From Rhodospirillum sp. (GTDB taxonomy: Bacteria > Pseudomonadota > Alphaproteobacteria > Dongiales > Dongiaceae), in contig PNKY01000003.1 of NCBI GenBank assembly GCA_013822765.1, forward strand, positions 186,001 to 250,000: a DNA stretch of 64,000 nt. Direction: 5' to 3'. Positions 1 to 8,780 of this stretch are shown here, piece after piece. The notes beneath the pieces were generated by a model. It did not search any database. It saw nothing but the letters and a program-made list of their open reading frames with translations, and was not told where the DNA came from. The position numbers were made by a program, and so were the translations under genes. How positions within the stretch are numbered: position 1 is the stretch's first letter; every line of letters starts with the position of its first letter.

Positions 1-1078
1 GCCCGGCGGCGATGCGCCGGATGTCGTGCATGCGCACGACTGGCAAGCGGCCTTAGCGCCGATCTATCTGCGCTTCGCGCGCGCGGAGCAAGCGCGTCGC
101 CGGCCGGCGACCATCGTCACCATCCACAACATCGCGTTCCAGGGGCAGTTTCCGGCGAGCCTGCGCGCGCCGCTGCGATTGCCGCCGGAAGCCTTCACCA
201 TCGACGGCGTCGAGTACTACGGCCGGATCGGATTTCTGAAAGGCGGCCTTGCGCTCGCCGACCACATCACCACCGTCTCGCCGACCTACGCGATCGAGAT
301 CCAAGGCAGCGAGATGGGGATGGGGCTGGAGGGACTGCTGCGCCATCGCTCCCATGTCCTTAGCGGGATCCTGAACGGCGTCGATATCGGGGTCTGGAAT
401 CCCGCGACCGACAAGCATCTCGTCGCGCAATACGATGCACCGCGCCTTGACGACCGGCAGCGCAACAAGGCGGCCCTGCGCCAGCGCTTTGGCCTCGCCG
501 ATGATGCGCCCGGACCGCTGGCTTCGGTGGTCAGCCGGCTGAGCTCGCAGAAAGGCATGGACCTGCTGCTGGCAGCGTTGCCGCGCCTGATCGCGGAAGG
601 TGGGCAGCTTGCGCTGCTGGGTGCGGGCGACGCGGCCTTGCAGACCGAGATCGCGGCTGCGAAGACTCGCCATCCTGGCCGGGTCGGCGCCGTCTTCGGC
701 TACGACGAAGGTTTGTCGCACCTGATGCAGGGCGGCGCGGACACCATCCTGGTGCCGTCGCGCTTCGAGCCGTGCGGGCTGACGCAGCTCTATGGCCTGC
801 GCTATGGCGCGGTCCCACTGGTGGCGCGCGTCGGTGGCCTCGCCGACACCATCATCGATGCCAACGATGCGGCGCTCGCGGCCGGCGTCGCCACCGGATT
901 CCAGTTCGCGCCGGTCGCGGTCCATGCCCTCGAGGCGGCGCTGGCGCGCGCCGCGCATCTCTATCGGGACAGGGCAACCTGGCGCCGCATCCAGGAGCGC
1001 GGCATGGCGATGGACGTGAGCTGGCGTCGGCCGGCTGCTCAGTACGCCGATCTCTACAAGACACTGGCAGACCGCTGA
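1..1078 (+). CDS. glgA: Glycogen synthase, 3' part (GT5 family)
   Basis: Transfers glucose from ADP-glucose to a growing alpha-1,4-glucan in the cytoplasm. The reading frame is already open at the window edge (first full codon at base 2), so the N-terminal third is missing. The visible part starts in the conserved GT5 stretch [11 protein letters not shown] and carries the sugar-nucleotide region [27 protein letters not shown] (split here for length only by reading: [11 protein letters not shown] then RYGAVPL) near the C-terminus. About 355 residues are seen of roughly 480 usual for the family. The next gene is convergent, ending 8 bases away. No other glycogen genes are in view; they would lie upstream of the window. 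Confidence 0.93.
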   Translation, partial: PGGDAPDVVHAHDWQAALAPIYLRFARAEQARRRPATIVTIHNIAFQGQFPASLRAPLRLPPEAFTIDGVEYYGRIGFLKGGLALADHITTVSPTYAIEIQGSEMGMGLEGLLRHRSHVLSGILNGVDIGVWNPATDKHLVAQYDAPRLDDRQRNKAALRQRFGLADDAPGPLASVVSRLSSQKGMDLLLAALPRLIAEGGQLALLGAGDAALQTEIAAAKTRHPGRVGAVFGYDEGLSHLMQGGADTILVPSRFEPCGLTQLYGLRYGAVPLVARVGGLADTIIDANDAALAAGVATGFQFAPVAVHALEAALARAAHLYRDRATWRRIQERGMAMDVSWRRPAAQYADLYKTLADR

Positions 1079-1085
1079 CGAGCCT

Positions 1086-2204
1086 TCAGGCCAACGCGCC
1101 GGTCTGGAACAAGCTCACGCGCAATCCGCCGTGCGTGACCGGAGCGCCCGGCGGTGCGAACGGCAAGCCGGTCGCCTCGGCGAGCGCGGCTTCGCTGGTG
1201 ATGAGGCCGACGCGCCAGCCGGCGAACCTGGATAGCAACGTCTGACCGAGCACGCGGTAGAGCGGAGAGAGACTCTGCTTGTCACCGATGCGGGCGCCAT
1301 ACGGGGGATTGACGATGACGAGGCCGGGCGGTCCATCCGGCGGCATGAGATCGCTCACGTCCTGCTGCTGGAATTCGGTCAGCGCGGTCACGCCCACGCG
1401 CTCCGCGTTGGCGCGGCTCATCCGGATCGCGCCCGCGTCGTGGTCGCTGCCATGGAAACGCAAGCCAGAACCGGTGCCCGCGCCGCCCCCTTCGCCGCGC
1501 AGGTTGCGCCAGACTGCCGGATCGAAGCTCGCCAGCTGCTCGAACGCAAAGCGCCGCGACCGGCCGGGCTTCAATCCGATCGCGATCTCGGCGGCCTCGA
1601 TCACGAAGGTGCCGGACCCGCACATCGGATCGAGCACCGGCTCGCTGCCGCGATAGCTGCATTGCCGCAGGAACAAGGCGGCCATGTTCTCGCGCATCGG
1701 CGCCTTGGCCACCTCCTCCTTGTGGCCGCGCTTGTGCAGCGATTCGCCGGAGGTATCGATGCTGATGGTGCAGAGGTCGTCGTCGATGCGCACCTTGATG
1801 GCGACCTCGGCGTCGTCGGAGACCGTCGCGCCCAGCGCATCCTTGATCGCGGTCTTGATGCGCTGCGCCGCGGCGCCCTGGTGATAGATGCGGGACTTCT
1901 TGCACGCGGCCTCGACCCGGAACGGGATGTCCGGGCGCAGGATCTGGGTCCAGGGAACCTTGTGCGCGCGCTTGTCGAGCTGGGCCAGGTGCATCGCGCG
2001 GAATTCGGCGACGCGCGCCAGCACGCGGACCGCGCCGCGCAGCTCCAGATTGGCCCGCCAGACCTCCGGCCACCCGCCCGTCACTGTGACGCCGCCCAGG
2101 ATCGGGGCCGGCTGCTTGAAGCCCTTTTCCCGCGCCTCCGCCACCAGCGCGGATTCCAGGCCCGGAGCCGTCACCAGGAAAATCTCGAAATCGCCCTCGC
2201 TCAT
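1086..2204 (-). CDS. THUMP-domain class I SAM-dependent RNA methyltransferase (RlmL type)
   Basis: Probable N2-guanine methyltransferase of 23S rRNA. The 372-residue protein has an N-terminal ferredoxin-like/THUMP region (about residues 50-150) and a C-terminal Rossmann methyltransferase domain. The SAM-binding motif DPMCGSGTF lies near residue 190 and the base-flipping catalytic motif NPPYGARIG near residue 305; these two together define the RlmL/RlmK-like N2-guanine group. The length matches the short single-domain alphaproteobacterial form and not the fused E. coli RlmKL. The exact target base cannot be read from sequence. It converges on glgA with 7 bases between them. Confidence 0.88.
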   Translation of the reverse strand: MSEGDFEIFLVTAPGLESALVAEAREKGFKQPAPILGGVTVTGGWPEVWRANLELRGAVRVLARVAEFRAMHLAQLDKRAHKVPWTQILRPDIPFRVEAACKKSRIYHQGAAAQRIKTAIKDALGATVSDDAEVAIKVRIDDDLCTISIDTSGESLHKRGHKEEVAKAPMRENMAALFLRQCSYRGSEPVLDPMCGSGTFVIEAAEIAIGLKPGRSRRFAFEQLASFDPAVWRNLRGEGGGAGTGSGLRFHGSDHDAGAIRMSRANAERVGVTALTEFQQQDVSDLMPPDGPPGLVIVNPPYGARIGDKQSLSPLYRVLGQTLLSRFAGWRVGLITSEAALAEATGLPFAPPGAPVTHGGLRVSLFQTGALA

Positions 2205-2316
2205 GCCGCTTGCATATAGTGGCGCAGCGTGGATTTCGACAAGTTTCTGCCGCCCTGCTTGACGCTCCGCCCACCCCGGTTAGTGTCTCAGTCGAGGACC
2301 ATTGTGGAGCGCCATC

Positions 2317-2691
2317 ATGGAGTACCAGGCCCGCTGCCATTGCGGACGCATCCGCTTCTCGTTCCGCAGCCCGGAGATCACCACCGGCGCGCGCTGCGAC
2401 TGCTCGTTCTGCCTCCGGCGCGGCGCTGTCCTGTCGTCGCGCTACATCCCGGCCGCGGATTTCACGCCGCACGACGATCCTGGCGACCTCGGAAACTATC
2501 TGTGGAACGAGAAGGTCTTGAACAACTATTTCTGCAAGACCTGCGGGATCTTCACCTATATCGCCGACGGCGAGAACGGCAAGGACGGCTACCGCGTCAA
2601 TCTCGGCTGCGTCGAGGGCATCGAGCCGCTCGCGCTCGAGATCAGCATGATCGACGGCAAGTCGGTGCCGCTGATCGGCGCGCCGCACTAA
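2317..2691 (+). CDS. GFA family (glutathione-dependent formaldehyde-activating enzyme-like) zinc protein
   Basis: A 124-residue zinc-binding protein of the GFA/CENP-V fold. Zinc ligands are visible as CHCG near residue 6, CDCSFC near residues 28-33 and CKTCG near residues 73-77. The fold is known from formaldehyde-glutathione adduct formation, but most small family members have no assigned substrate. I chose the ATG at 2317, which puts the first CxCG at the usual position; a TTG five codons upstream is also open. It stands alone between opposite-strand genes. A second GFA protein is encoded at 59126-59530. Confidence 0.85.
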   Translation: MEYQARCHCGRIRFSFRSPEITTGARCDCSFCLRRGAVLSSRYIPAADFTPHDDPGDLGNYLWNEKVLNNYFCKTCGIFTYIADGENGKDGYRVNLGCVEGIEPLALEISMIDGKSVPLIGAPH

Positions 2692-2714
2692 TCATGGCGC
2701 GCGCCCGTTTGCTC

Positions 2715-3440
2715 CTACGGCAGCTCGAGGTCTTTCACGCTCTTTCCGAAGAACGCCTGTGGCAGCGACGAGGATTCGGACAGCTCCGATTCCTTGAGCC
2801 GCACGCAGGTGCTGGTGCGGTCGAACAGCTGTTTCCAGGTCTTCGATTTGGGCCAGGCGCCGAGCAGGCATTCGTCGAAATAGGTGAGCTCGAACTCCGC
2901 GCCGCACCCGAAGGAGACGCGGTCGTCGCGCGCGGCGGTCAGCCAGATGCGGTTGTCGCCCTTGCTGGCCTTGCCGATGAAGACGCCGGAGTGGCAGGCG
3001 GAGACCACCACCACGGTCGGGCGCTCGCCGCATTGCTTGTCGAGGATGCGGTCGAGCCTGCTGGGCGAGAGCGTCTTCTTGGAGTCGTAGTCCTCGCGCA
3101 GATAGAGTCCATCGGTCGACCCGTGCGATGTCATGAACACGAAGCAGCCTTGCGCCGTCGTGCCGGTGAGCGCGCTGTCGATCGTCTTCGCGCTGGCGAT
3201 GCGGCGGGTGGCGGACCCCAGACGCTGATCGGAGGTGAGGCGATAGAGCTCGACCCCGGGCCTGCTGCCCAGGATCTCGGTGAAGCGGTCGACCGCGTTG
3301 TCGAACACCGCCGCCGAATCATCGCCCGCCACCAGCAGCACGCGCCAGGTCTGCAGCGCGGCGCTGTCAGCGCTCGCTGACAGCAGCGTCGCCGCCAGCG
3401 CCAGGGTCAGGCCCAGGATCACACGCCGCATCGTCGTCAT
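2715..3440 (-). CDS. Secreted caspase/legumain-like cysteine peptidase (C13 family)
   Basis: A 241-residue protein with an N-terminal signal peptide (hydrophobic stretch about residues 5-25, Ala-rich cleavage region). The clan CD catalytic dyad is clear: His106 in TSHGSTDG after a hydrophobic strand, and Cys149 in VVVVSACHSG. This is the C13 (legumain/GPI-transamidase-like) arrangement and implies a periplasmic or extracellular endopeptidase, substrate unknown. Its start overlaps the stop of the MocR gene by 4 bases, so translation is probably coupled. That makes it an unusual downstream partner for a PLP-type regulator. Confidence 0.82.
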   Translation of the reverse strand: MTTMRRVILGLTLALAATLLSASADSAALQTWRVLLVAGDDSAAVFDNAVDRFTEILGSRPGVELYRLTSDQRLGSATRRIASAKTIDSALTGTTAQGCFVFMTSHGSTDGLYLREDYDSKKTLSPSRLDRILDKQCGERPTVVVVSACHSGVFIGKASKGDNRIWLTAARDDRVSFGCGAEFELTYFDECLLGAWPKSKTWKQLFDRTSTCVRLKESELSESSSLPQAFFGKSVKDLELP

Positions 3441-4942
3441 TGCGTCCAGATCTCCTTGAGGCGCTGCAGCGCCGGCGCCACCAGATGCTCCGGCGCGGCG
3501 GCATATCCGAACATCAAGCCCTCAGGCCCGCCGCCGACCGCATCGTATTCGGACAGGCAGGAAAGCACGATACCCTCGCGCCGCGCCAGCGCCGCAAGCG
3601 CGTGGTCGTGACGGTTCCTGAGGCGGCCGAGCGGCCGTCCCACCAGGTGCAGGCCGCTATCTTCGGGCTTGAATGCAACCAGGCCATCGAGATGCGCTTG
3701 CGCCGCCGCCAGGAAGGCGCGCTGCCGCGCGGCGTAGGTCTGGCGCATGCGCCGCACATGCGCGGCGAGATGGCCGGAGCGGAACAGTTCCGCCAGCGCC
3801 GGCTGCGCCACCATCGAGGGCTGGTCATCGAGCGCGGCGCGCAGCCGCCGGAACGCATCGGCCAGCTGCGGCGGCGCGACCAGGTAGGCCAGCCGCAAGC
3901 TGGGGAACATCAGCTTGGACAGCGTGCCGACATAGATGACGCGATGGTCAGCATCGAGACTCTTCAATGCAGCGAGCGGCCGTCCGGCATAGCGGTACTC
4001 GCTGTCATAGTCGTCCTCCAGCACCCAGGCTTCCGCCTCGCGCGCCCAGTCCAGCAGCATCAGCCGCCGCTGCAATGAGAGCGCGACGCCGAGCGGATAT
4101 TGATGCGATGGCGCGACGCACGCGAGCCGCGCCCGCGGCGCAAGGCGCCGGCCGGCCGCAACGTCGATCCCTTCGCCGTCGACCGGCACCGATGCGACCT
4201 GCAGGCCGTTGGCCACCAGCACAGCGCGCAGGCCCGGGTGGCCGGGGTTCTCCATCCAGGCCGCATCGTCGGGATCGAGCAGCAGGCGGCAAGTGAGATC
4301 GAGCGCCTGGCGGATGCCGCTCACCACCATCACGTGATCGGGATCGCAGGCGATGCCGCGCGCCTCGCCGACATAGTGCGCGATGGCGGCGCGCAGATCG
4401 GGAAGCCCGCCGGCATCGCCGCCCACCGGCAGCTGCGCCGACGGCCGTCGCCAGTGCCGCGCCAGCAGCCGCGCCCACAGGTCGAACGGAAAGCTCGATA
4501 CATCCGGCAGCGCGCTGGCGAAGCAGCCCGGCCAACGCTTGGCATCTGGTGCGGCCCCCGGCGCGACCCTGGGATCAGTCACCGGTCGAGAACCGATGGT
4601 GGCCTGGCCGCGCTTGCCGATGCGCGGCGCCGGCGTCGGAGGGGTGGCGACCGCGACCGGCTCGGCGATCGGCAGATCCTCGGCCACGAACACGCCGGAG
4701 CGGTGGCGCAGTTCCAGGAATCCCTCGCTCGCCAGCTGGTCGTAGGCGGTCAGCACCGTGTTGCGCGACAGGCCAAGCTCCCGCGCCAGGAAACGGGTCG
4801 CGGGCAGGCGCACGCCCGGCCGCAGCCTGCCCTCGAGCACCGCCTGGCGGAGCTGGCGGTAGAGCTGCTGGAATAGCGGGTTCGGTCCCGCGCGCTCCAG
4901 GTCGAAGCCCAGCAATGTGCCGATGCCGGATTTACGTGCCAT
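3437..4942 (-). CDS. MocR-type transcriptional regulator (GntR wHTH fused to class I aminotransferase domain)
   Basis: A 501-residue regulator. An N-terminal winged helix (about residues 12-80, with RPGVRLPATRFLARELG and LSRNTVLTAYDQL) is joined by a Pro/Ala linker to a PLP-binding aminotransferase-like domain. The PLP-contacting DDYDSEYRY and the Schiff-base lysine in YVGTLSKLMFPSLR are retained. Family members such as PdxR sense PLP and regulate vitamin B6 genes or a divergent neighbour. Here the divergent gene at 5060 encodes an FMN split-barrel protein of the pyridoxamine-phosphate-oxidase fold, a classic pairing. I used the ATG at 4942 in preference to a TTG two codons upstream. Confidence 0.9.
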   Translation of the reverse strand: MARKSGIGTLLGFDLERAGPNPLFQQLYRQLRQAVLEGRLRPGVRLPATRFLARELGLSRNTVLTAYDQLASEGFLELRHRSGVFVAEDLPIAEPVAVATPPTPAPRIGKRGQATIGSRPVTDPRVAPGAAPDAKRWPGCFASALPDVSSFPFDLWARLLARHWRRPSAQLPVGGDAGGLPDLRAAIAHYVGEARGIACDPDHVMVVSGIRQALDLTCRLLLDPDDAAWMENPGHPGLRAVLVANGLQVASVPVDGEGIDVAAGRRLAPRARLACVAPSHQYPLGVALSLQRRLMLLDWAREAEAWVLEDDYDSEYRYAGRPLAALKSLDADHRVIYVGTLSKLMFPSLRLAYLVAPPQLADAFRRLRAALDDQPSMVAQPALAELFRSGHLAAHVRRMRQTYAARQRAFLAAAQAHLDGLVAFKPEDSGLHLVGRPLGRLRNRHDHALAALARREGIVLSCLSEYDAVGGGPEGLMFGYAAAPEHLVAPALQRLKEIWTQ

Positions 4943-5059
4943 ACGCAAAAAGTTTCCATAAATTTGGTATCTTCGATATTACGATTCTGGAGCTTTCTAT
5001 GGAACTAGAATTACGGTGAAGTCCGGCCAGCTTCATCCTTCCCGAAAGGCCGGATTGCC
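4943..5059. promoter_or_regulatory. Divergent promoter region between MocR and the flavin protein
   Basis: This AT-richer 117-base region separates two divergent genes and should hold both promoters. It contains a spaced imperfect inverted repeat, GTTTCCATA at 4952-4960 and TATGGAAC at 4999-5006, flanking an AT-rich core. MocR regulators usually bind paired sites in such intergenic regions, so these are candidate operators; this is inference from position and symmetry only. Confidence 0.4.
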
Positions 5060-5770
5060 ATGACCGCGTTCACGCCCACCCACCGCTCCAAGGTCAAGCG
5101 ACTGCACGAGCGCGGCCGCTACGACGAAGAGAGCGTGTTCGCGATCCTCGACGCCGGGATCCTCGCCCATATCGGCTACGTCATCGACGGGCAGCCTTAT
5201 GTGACGCCGACCGCCTATTGGCGGCGCGGGCGGACGCTCTATTGGCACGGCTCGTCGGCCAGCCGCATGCTGCGCACGCAGAAGGTCGGAATTCCGGTCT
5301 GCGTGACGGTGAGCCTGCTCGACGGCCTGGTGGTCGCGCGTTCCGGCTTCCATCATTCGGTCAACTACCGCGCCGTCATGGCCTTCGGCCGCGCGCGCTT
5401 CGTCGAGGATGCAAAGGAAAAAGAAGCGGAGCTCGACTACTTCATCGAGCGCATCTATCCGGGCCGCGTCGCCACGCTGCGGCCGGTGAACCAGCAGGAG
5501 CTGAAGGGCACCACGCTGATCGCGATGGAGATCGAGGAGGCCTCCGCCAAGGTACGCACCGGCGAGCCCAAGGACGATGATGAGGATTACGCGCTCGACA
5601 TCTGGGCCGGCGTCATTCCGATCCGGCAAGTGGTGGGCGCGGTCGAGAACGATCCCAGGCTCAAAGCCGGCGTTGCGCTGCCGGAGCATCTGCGCCGCTT
5701 CACCGACGGAACGCGATTCGATTCGCTCGTTGCCGACAGTACCGGGCGTTTGGCGAAGGCGGCCGAATAG
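5060..5770 (+). CDS. Pyridoxamine 5'-phosphate oxidase-family FMN-binding split-barrel protein
   Basis: A 236-residue cytoplasmic protein of the flavin-nucleotide-binding (NimA/PNPOx-like) type. The N-terminal part has the typical helix and first strands (ERGRYDEESVFAILDAG followed by LAHIGYVIDGQPYVTPTAYW), then the FMN-contacting GSSASRML region near residues 70-77. It is not the canonical PdxH and may act on another flavin- or heme-related substrate. It is divergent from the MocR gene, which is the expected regulator. The start ATG at 5060 is preceded by GAAAGG at a workable distance. Confidence 0.85.
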   Translation: MTAFTPTHRSKVKRLHERGRYDEESVFAILDAGILAHIGYVIDGQPYVTPTAYWRRGRTLYWHGSSASRMLRTQKVGIPVCVTVSLLDGLVVARSGFHHSVNYRAVMAFGRARFVEDAKEKEAELDYFIERIYPGRVATLRPVNQQELKGTTLIAMEIEEASAKVRTGEPKDDDEDYALDIWAGVIPIRQVVGAVENDPRLKAGVALPEHLRRFTDGTRFDSLVADSTGRLAKAAE

Positions 5771-5905
5771 CCACACTTGTACCTCCGTGTACCGTAGCTT
5801 TTCCGCCACAAGCTAGCCCCGCCTGTCCGCGGCCACTCTCGGCCTGTGGCGCGCTTCACAGCGGCATCGCACGCGGACCAGCACATAGCCTCCATCGCAA
5901 CGAGC

Positions 5906-5939
5906 ACGACCCAGGCCGGCGAACGCGGACCTGGGTCGT
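5906..5939 (+). promoter_or_regulatory. Hairpin in the leader of the RTX gene
   Basis: A 10-base perfect stem, ACGACCCAGG at 5906-5915 and CCTGGGTCGT at 5930-5939, with a 14-base loop, sits 23 bases before the GTG start of the RTX gene and just ahead of its ribosome site. There is no T-run, so it could be a terminator remnant of the upstream gene, an attenuator or an mRNA-stability element. Confidence 0.5.
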
Positions 5940-5962
5940 TACGTCACTGGAGGTACCTGTTT

Positions 5963-8755
5963 GTGGCAAACATCCTGGGCACGCCTGGCAATGACATCTT
6001 GCCGGGCACGGACAAGAACGACGTTATCGATGGCCTCGACGGTAACGACGCGCTGAGCGGCGGCGACAGCATCGGCAACGGCAACGGCAACGACAAGTTG
6101 TCCGGCGGCGACGGCAACGACTTCCTGTCCGACTCCCTTGGAAAGGATACGCTGATCGGCGGCAAGGGCGACGACATCTATATCACTGACGGCATCGGCG
6201 ACACGCTGACGGAAGCCGCCAACCAGGGCCGCGACCAGGTCGTTTCAACCGCAGCCAGTTTTACCCTGGGTGCGAATTTCGAAGATTTGTCGATGGGAGA
6301 CGTAGGCCTCAATGGCACCGGCAACGGTGTTGGCAACGGTCTCGACGGCAATAAACTCAGCAACAAACTCGATGGCGCTGCCGGCAACGACGAATTGTTC
6401 GGCGAAGACGGCAACGACACATTGCTCGGCGGCGCCGGCGACGACACGCTGGACGGCGGCCTCGGCAAGGATTCGCTCGATGGCGGCGCAGGCAATGACG
6501 TCCTGACGGACAACATCGGCGGCGATACCATGAAGGGCGGCGCCGGCAACGACAGCTACACAGTGCTGGGGACCAACAGCAGCATTATCGAACTCGCCAA
6601 TGGCGGCATCGATGAGGTGTTCGCCGTCGATACGAGCTTTAGCCTCGCCGCGCTTGGCAATGTCGAGAACCTCACGCTGGTCGGGACCTCGACCGTCGGC
6701 ACCGGCAACAACCTCTCCAACAGGATCCGCGGCAACAACGACATCAACCAGCTAGAAGGCGGCAAGGGCAACGACACGCTGGACGGCGGTGGCGGCGCGG
6801 ACATCCTGATCGGCGGCCTTGGCAACGACACCTACGTGGTCGACACCGGCGCCGACCAGGTGATCGAGGGCTTCGGCAACGGCAAGGACAAGATCCTGAG
6901 CTTCGTCACCTTCAACCTGACGAATGCCGACGATGTCGAGGACTTGACCCTGACCGGCGCGGCCGGCATCTCCGGCTTGGGCAACAATCTCGCCAACCTC
7001 ATCACCGGCAATAGCGGCGGCAACCGGCTCGAAGGCGGCGACGGCAACGACACGCTCGCCGGCGGCGAGGGCGACGACACGCTCGCCGGCGGTCTCGGCA
7101 AGGACGTCCTCGCCGGCGGCAAGGAAAACGACGTCTATTCGCTCGACGATGTCGGCGACACCCTGACCGAGCTGGTGGGGCAAGGCCGCGACCGCGTCGA
7201 GTCCAGCCTCAAGAGCTTCACCCTCGGCGCCAACTTCGAGGATTTGACGCTGAAGACCGGCGCCGTCGACGGTACCGGCAACGGCCTGGCCAATGAGATC
7301 CGCGGCAATGGCGTCGGCAACAGGCTCGACGGCGGCGCCGGCGATGACGACCTCAACGGCAATGGCGGCAACGACACTCTGATCGGCAATACCGGCAACG
7401 ATGAGCTGAACGGCGGCGCTGCATTCGACGTGCTGAACGGCGGCACCGGCAACGACGTCCTGATCGATGACTTCGGCAATGATACCCTGACGGGTGGGGC
7501 CGGCAACGATCGCTATGTCGTGCATGCTGCCAATATCGTCAACATCGTGGAGCTGGCCAATGGCGGCATCGACGAGGTGCAGGCGATCGACGGCGGCTTC
7601 AGCCTGTTCGACCTGAAGACCATCGAGAATCTGACCTTGCTCGGCGTCGGCGACAACAGCGGCCTCGGCAACCAGCTGGCCAACAAGATCACCGGCAACG
7701 CCGGCGCGACCATCCTGAACGGCCTCGGCGGCAACGACACGCTGGATGGCGGCGACGGCATCGATACGCTGCTCGGCGATCTCGGCAACGATACCTATAT
7801 CATCGCAGACAGCGCCGACCAGATCTTCGAGAGCGCCGGCAAGGGCCATGACAAGGTCCTGAGTTCCGTGACCTTCACGCTCGCCGCCGACCAGGAGATC
7901 GAGGACCTAACGCTGACCGGCCTCGGCGGCATCAACGGCACCGGCAACAAACTCGCCAACGTGGTCACCGGCAACGGCGGCTTCAACGGCCTGTTCGGCG
8001 AGGCCGGCAACGACACACTGAACGGCGCCGGCGGCAGCGACACGCTGGTCGGCGGGCCCGACAACGACGTGATGATCGGCGGCAAGGACAACGACTTCTA
8101 TTTCGTGGACAGCGCCGGCGACAAGCTGATCGAAGCCGCCAACCAAGGCGAGGATGTCGCCATCGTCTCCCAGCTCAAGACCTTCACGCTCGGCGCCAAC
8201 ATCGAGAACCTTGTGCTGTCGACAGGAGCGATCAACGGTACCGGCAACAGCCTGGGCAACGAAATCACCGGCAACGCGCTCATCAACAAGCTAGACGGCG
8301 GCGCCGGCAATGATGACCTGGATGGCGGCGACGGCAACGATCTGCTGCTTGGCGGCCTCGGCAACGACACCCTCGAAGGCGGCATCGGCGACGACGATCT
8401 GTTCGGCGGCGCCGGCGATGACGTGCTGGAAGGCGGCATCTTCGGCGACCGGCTGACCGGCGGCGCCGGCAAGGACATATTCCTCTATCGCCTGGATGAT
8501 CCGGACGATCTCAGCCAACTCGGCATCGATCTCATCGATGACTTCAGCAGAGGTTCCGACAAGATCGATCTTCGTGACCTGCTGGAAGATTTCGACATCG
8601 ATCCGGCCACCGCCTTTTCCGGCGGCCATATCCTCCTCAGACAGCAGGACGGTGACACCGTGGTGTCCTTCGATGTCGTCGCCGGGGGTCTGACCGACGG
8701 CATCCTGGCAGTCGTCACCGGCGTGACGCTGACGGAATCCGACTTCCTGATTTAG
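5963..8755 (+). CDS. RTX calcium-binding repeat protein, predicted type I secretion substrate
   Basis: About 930 residues made almost wholly of GGxGxDxLxG nonapeptide blocks alternating with linkers such as FTLGANFEDLTL and GTGNxLxNxITGN. The last ~90 residues lack repeats (IDLIDDFSRGSDKIDLRDLL onward) and end in the hydrophobic TESDFLI, typical of uncleaved C-terminal signals of type I secretion. There is no N-terminal signal peptide and no enzymatic domain. I chose GTG 5963 because GGAGG lies 9 bases before it and VANILGTPGNDILPG begins the repeats directly; longer upstream frames lack repeats. Three linker types recur in the order A-B-C-A-B-C-A, with A linkers at 6260, 7217 and 8183, so the gene is built from a ~320-codon super-repeat. 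No secretion genes lie nearby. Confidence 0.92.
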   Translation: MANILGTPGNDILPGTDKNDVIDGLDGNDALSGGDSIGNGNGNDKLSGGDGNDFLSDSLGKDTLIGGKGDDIYITDGIGDTLTEAANQGRDQVVSTAASFTLGANFEDLSMGDVGLNGTGNGVGNGLDGNKLSNKLDGAAGNDELFGEDGNDTLLGGAGDDTLDGGLGKDSLDGGAGNDVLTDNIGGDTMKGGAGNDSYTVLGTNSSIIELANGGIDEVFAVDTSFSLAALGNVENLTLVGTSTVGTGNNLSNRIRGNNDINQLEGGKGNDTLDGGGGADILIGGLGNDTYVVDTGADQVIEGFGNGKDKILSFVTFNLTNADDVEDLTLTGAAGISGLGNNLANLITGNSGGNRLEGGDGNDTLAGGEGDDTLAGGLGKDVLAGGKENDVYSLDDVGDTLTELVGQGRDRVESSLKSFTLGANFEDLTLKTGAVDGTGNGLANEIRGNGVGNRLDGGAGDDDLNGNGGNDTLIGNTGNDELNGGAAFDVLNGGTGNDVLIDDFGNDTLTGGAGNDRYVVHAANIVNIVELANGGIDEVQAIDGGFSLFDLKTIENLTLLGVGDNSGLGNQLANKITGNAGATILNGLGGNDTLDGGDGIDTLLGDLGNDTYIIADSADQIFESAGKGHDKVLSSVTFTLAADQEIEDLTLTGLGGINGTGNKLANVVTGNGGFNGLFGEAGNDTLNGAGGSDTLVGGPDNDVMIGGKDNDFYFVDSAGDKLIEAANQGEDVAIVSQLKTFTLGANIENLVLSTGAINGTGNSLGNEITGNALINKLDGGAGNDDLDGGDGNDLLLGGLGNDTLEGGIGDDDLFGGAGDDVLEGGIFGDRLTGGAGKDIFLYRLDDPDDLSQLGIDLIDDFSRGSDKIDLRDLLEDFDIDPATAFSGGHILLRQQDGDTVVSFDVVAGGLTDGILAVVTGVTLTESDFLI
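6260..8182 (+). repeat. ~960-base super-repeat inside the RTX gene (two full units)
   Basis: The FTLGAN linker recurs at 6260, 7217 and 8183, spacings of 957 and 966 bases (319 and 322 codons). Between them the IELANGGIDE linker and the ADQ..GK..DK linker recur in the same order. This indicates tandem duplication of a three-module block, now diverged. Confidence 0.8.
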
Positions 8756-8780
8756 GGAGAGTGGGATCGGGCGGGCGGCG

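Noticed and set aside
1282-2688. A 468-codon minus-strand frame spanning two genes
   Set aside because: It runs out of frame through the methyltransferase gene and antisense to the GFA gene; composition is Arg/Ala/Gly-rich.
6752-7849. A 365-codon minus-strand frame inside the RTX gene
   Set aside because: It is the antisense of GGxGxDxL repeats, which translate to repetitive Ala/Val/Gly; no independent evidence.
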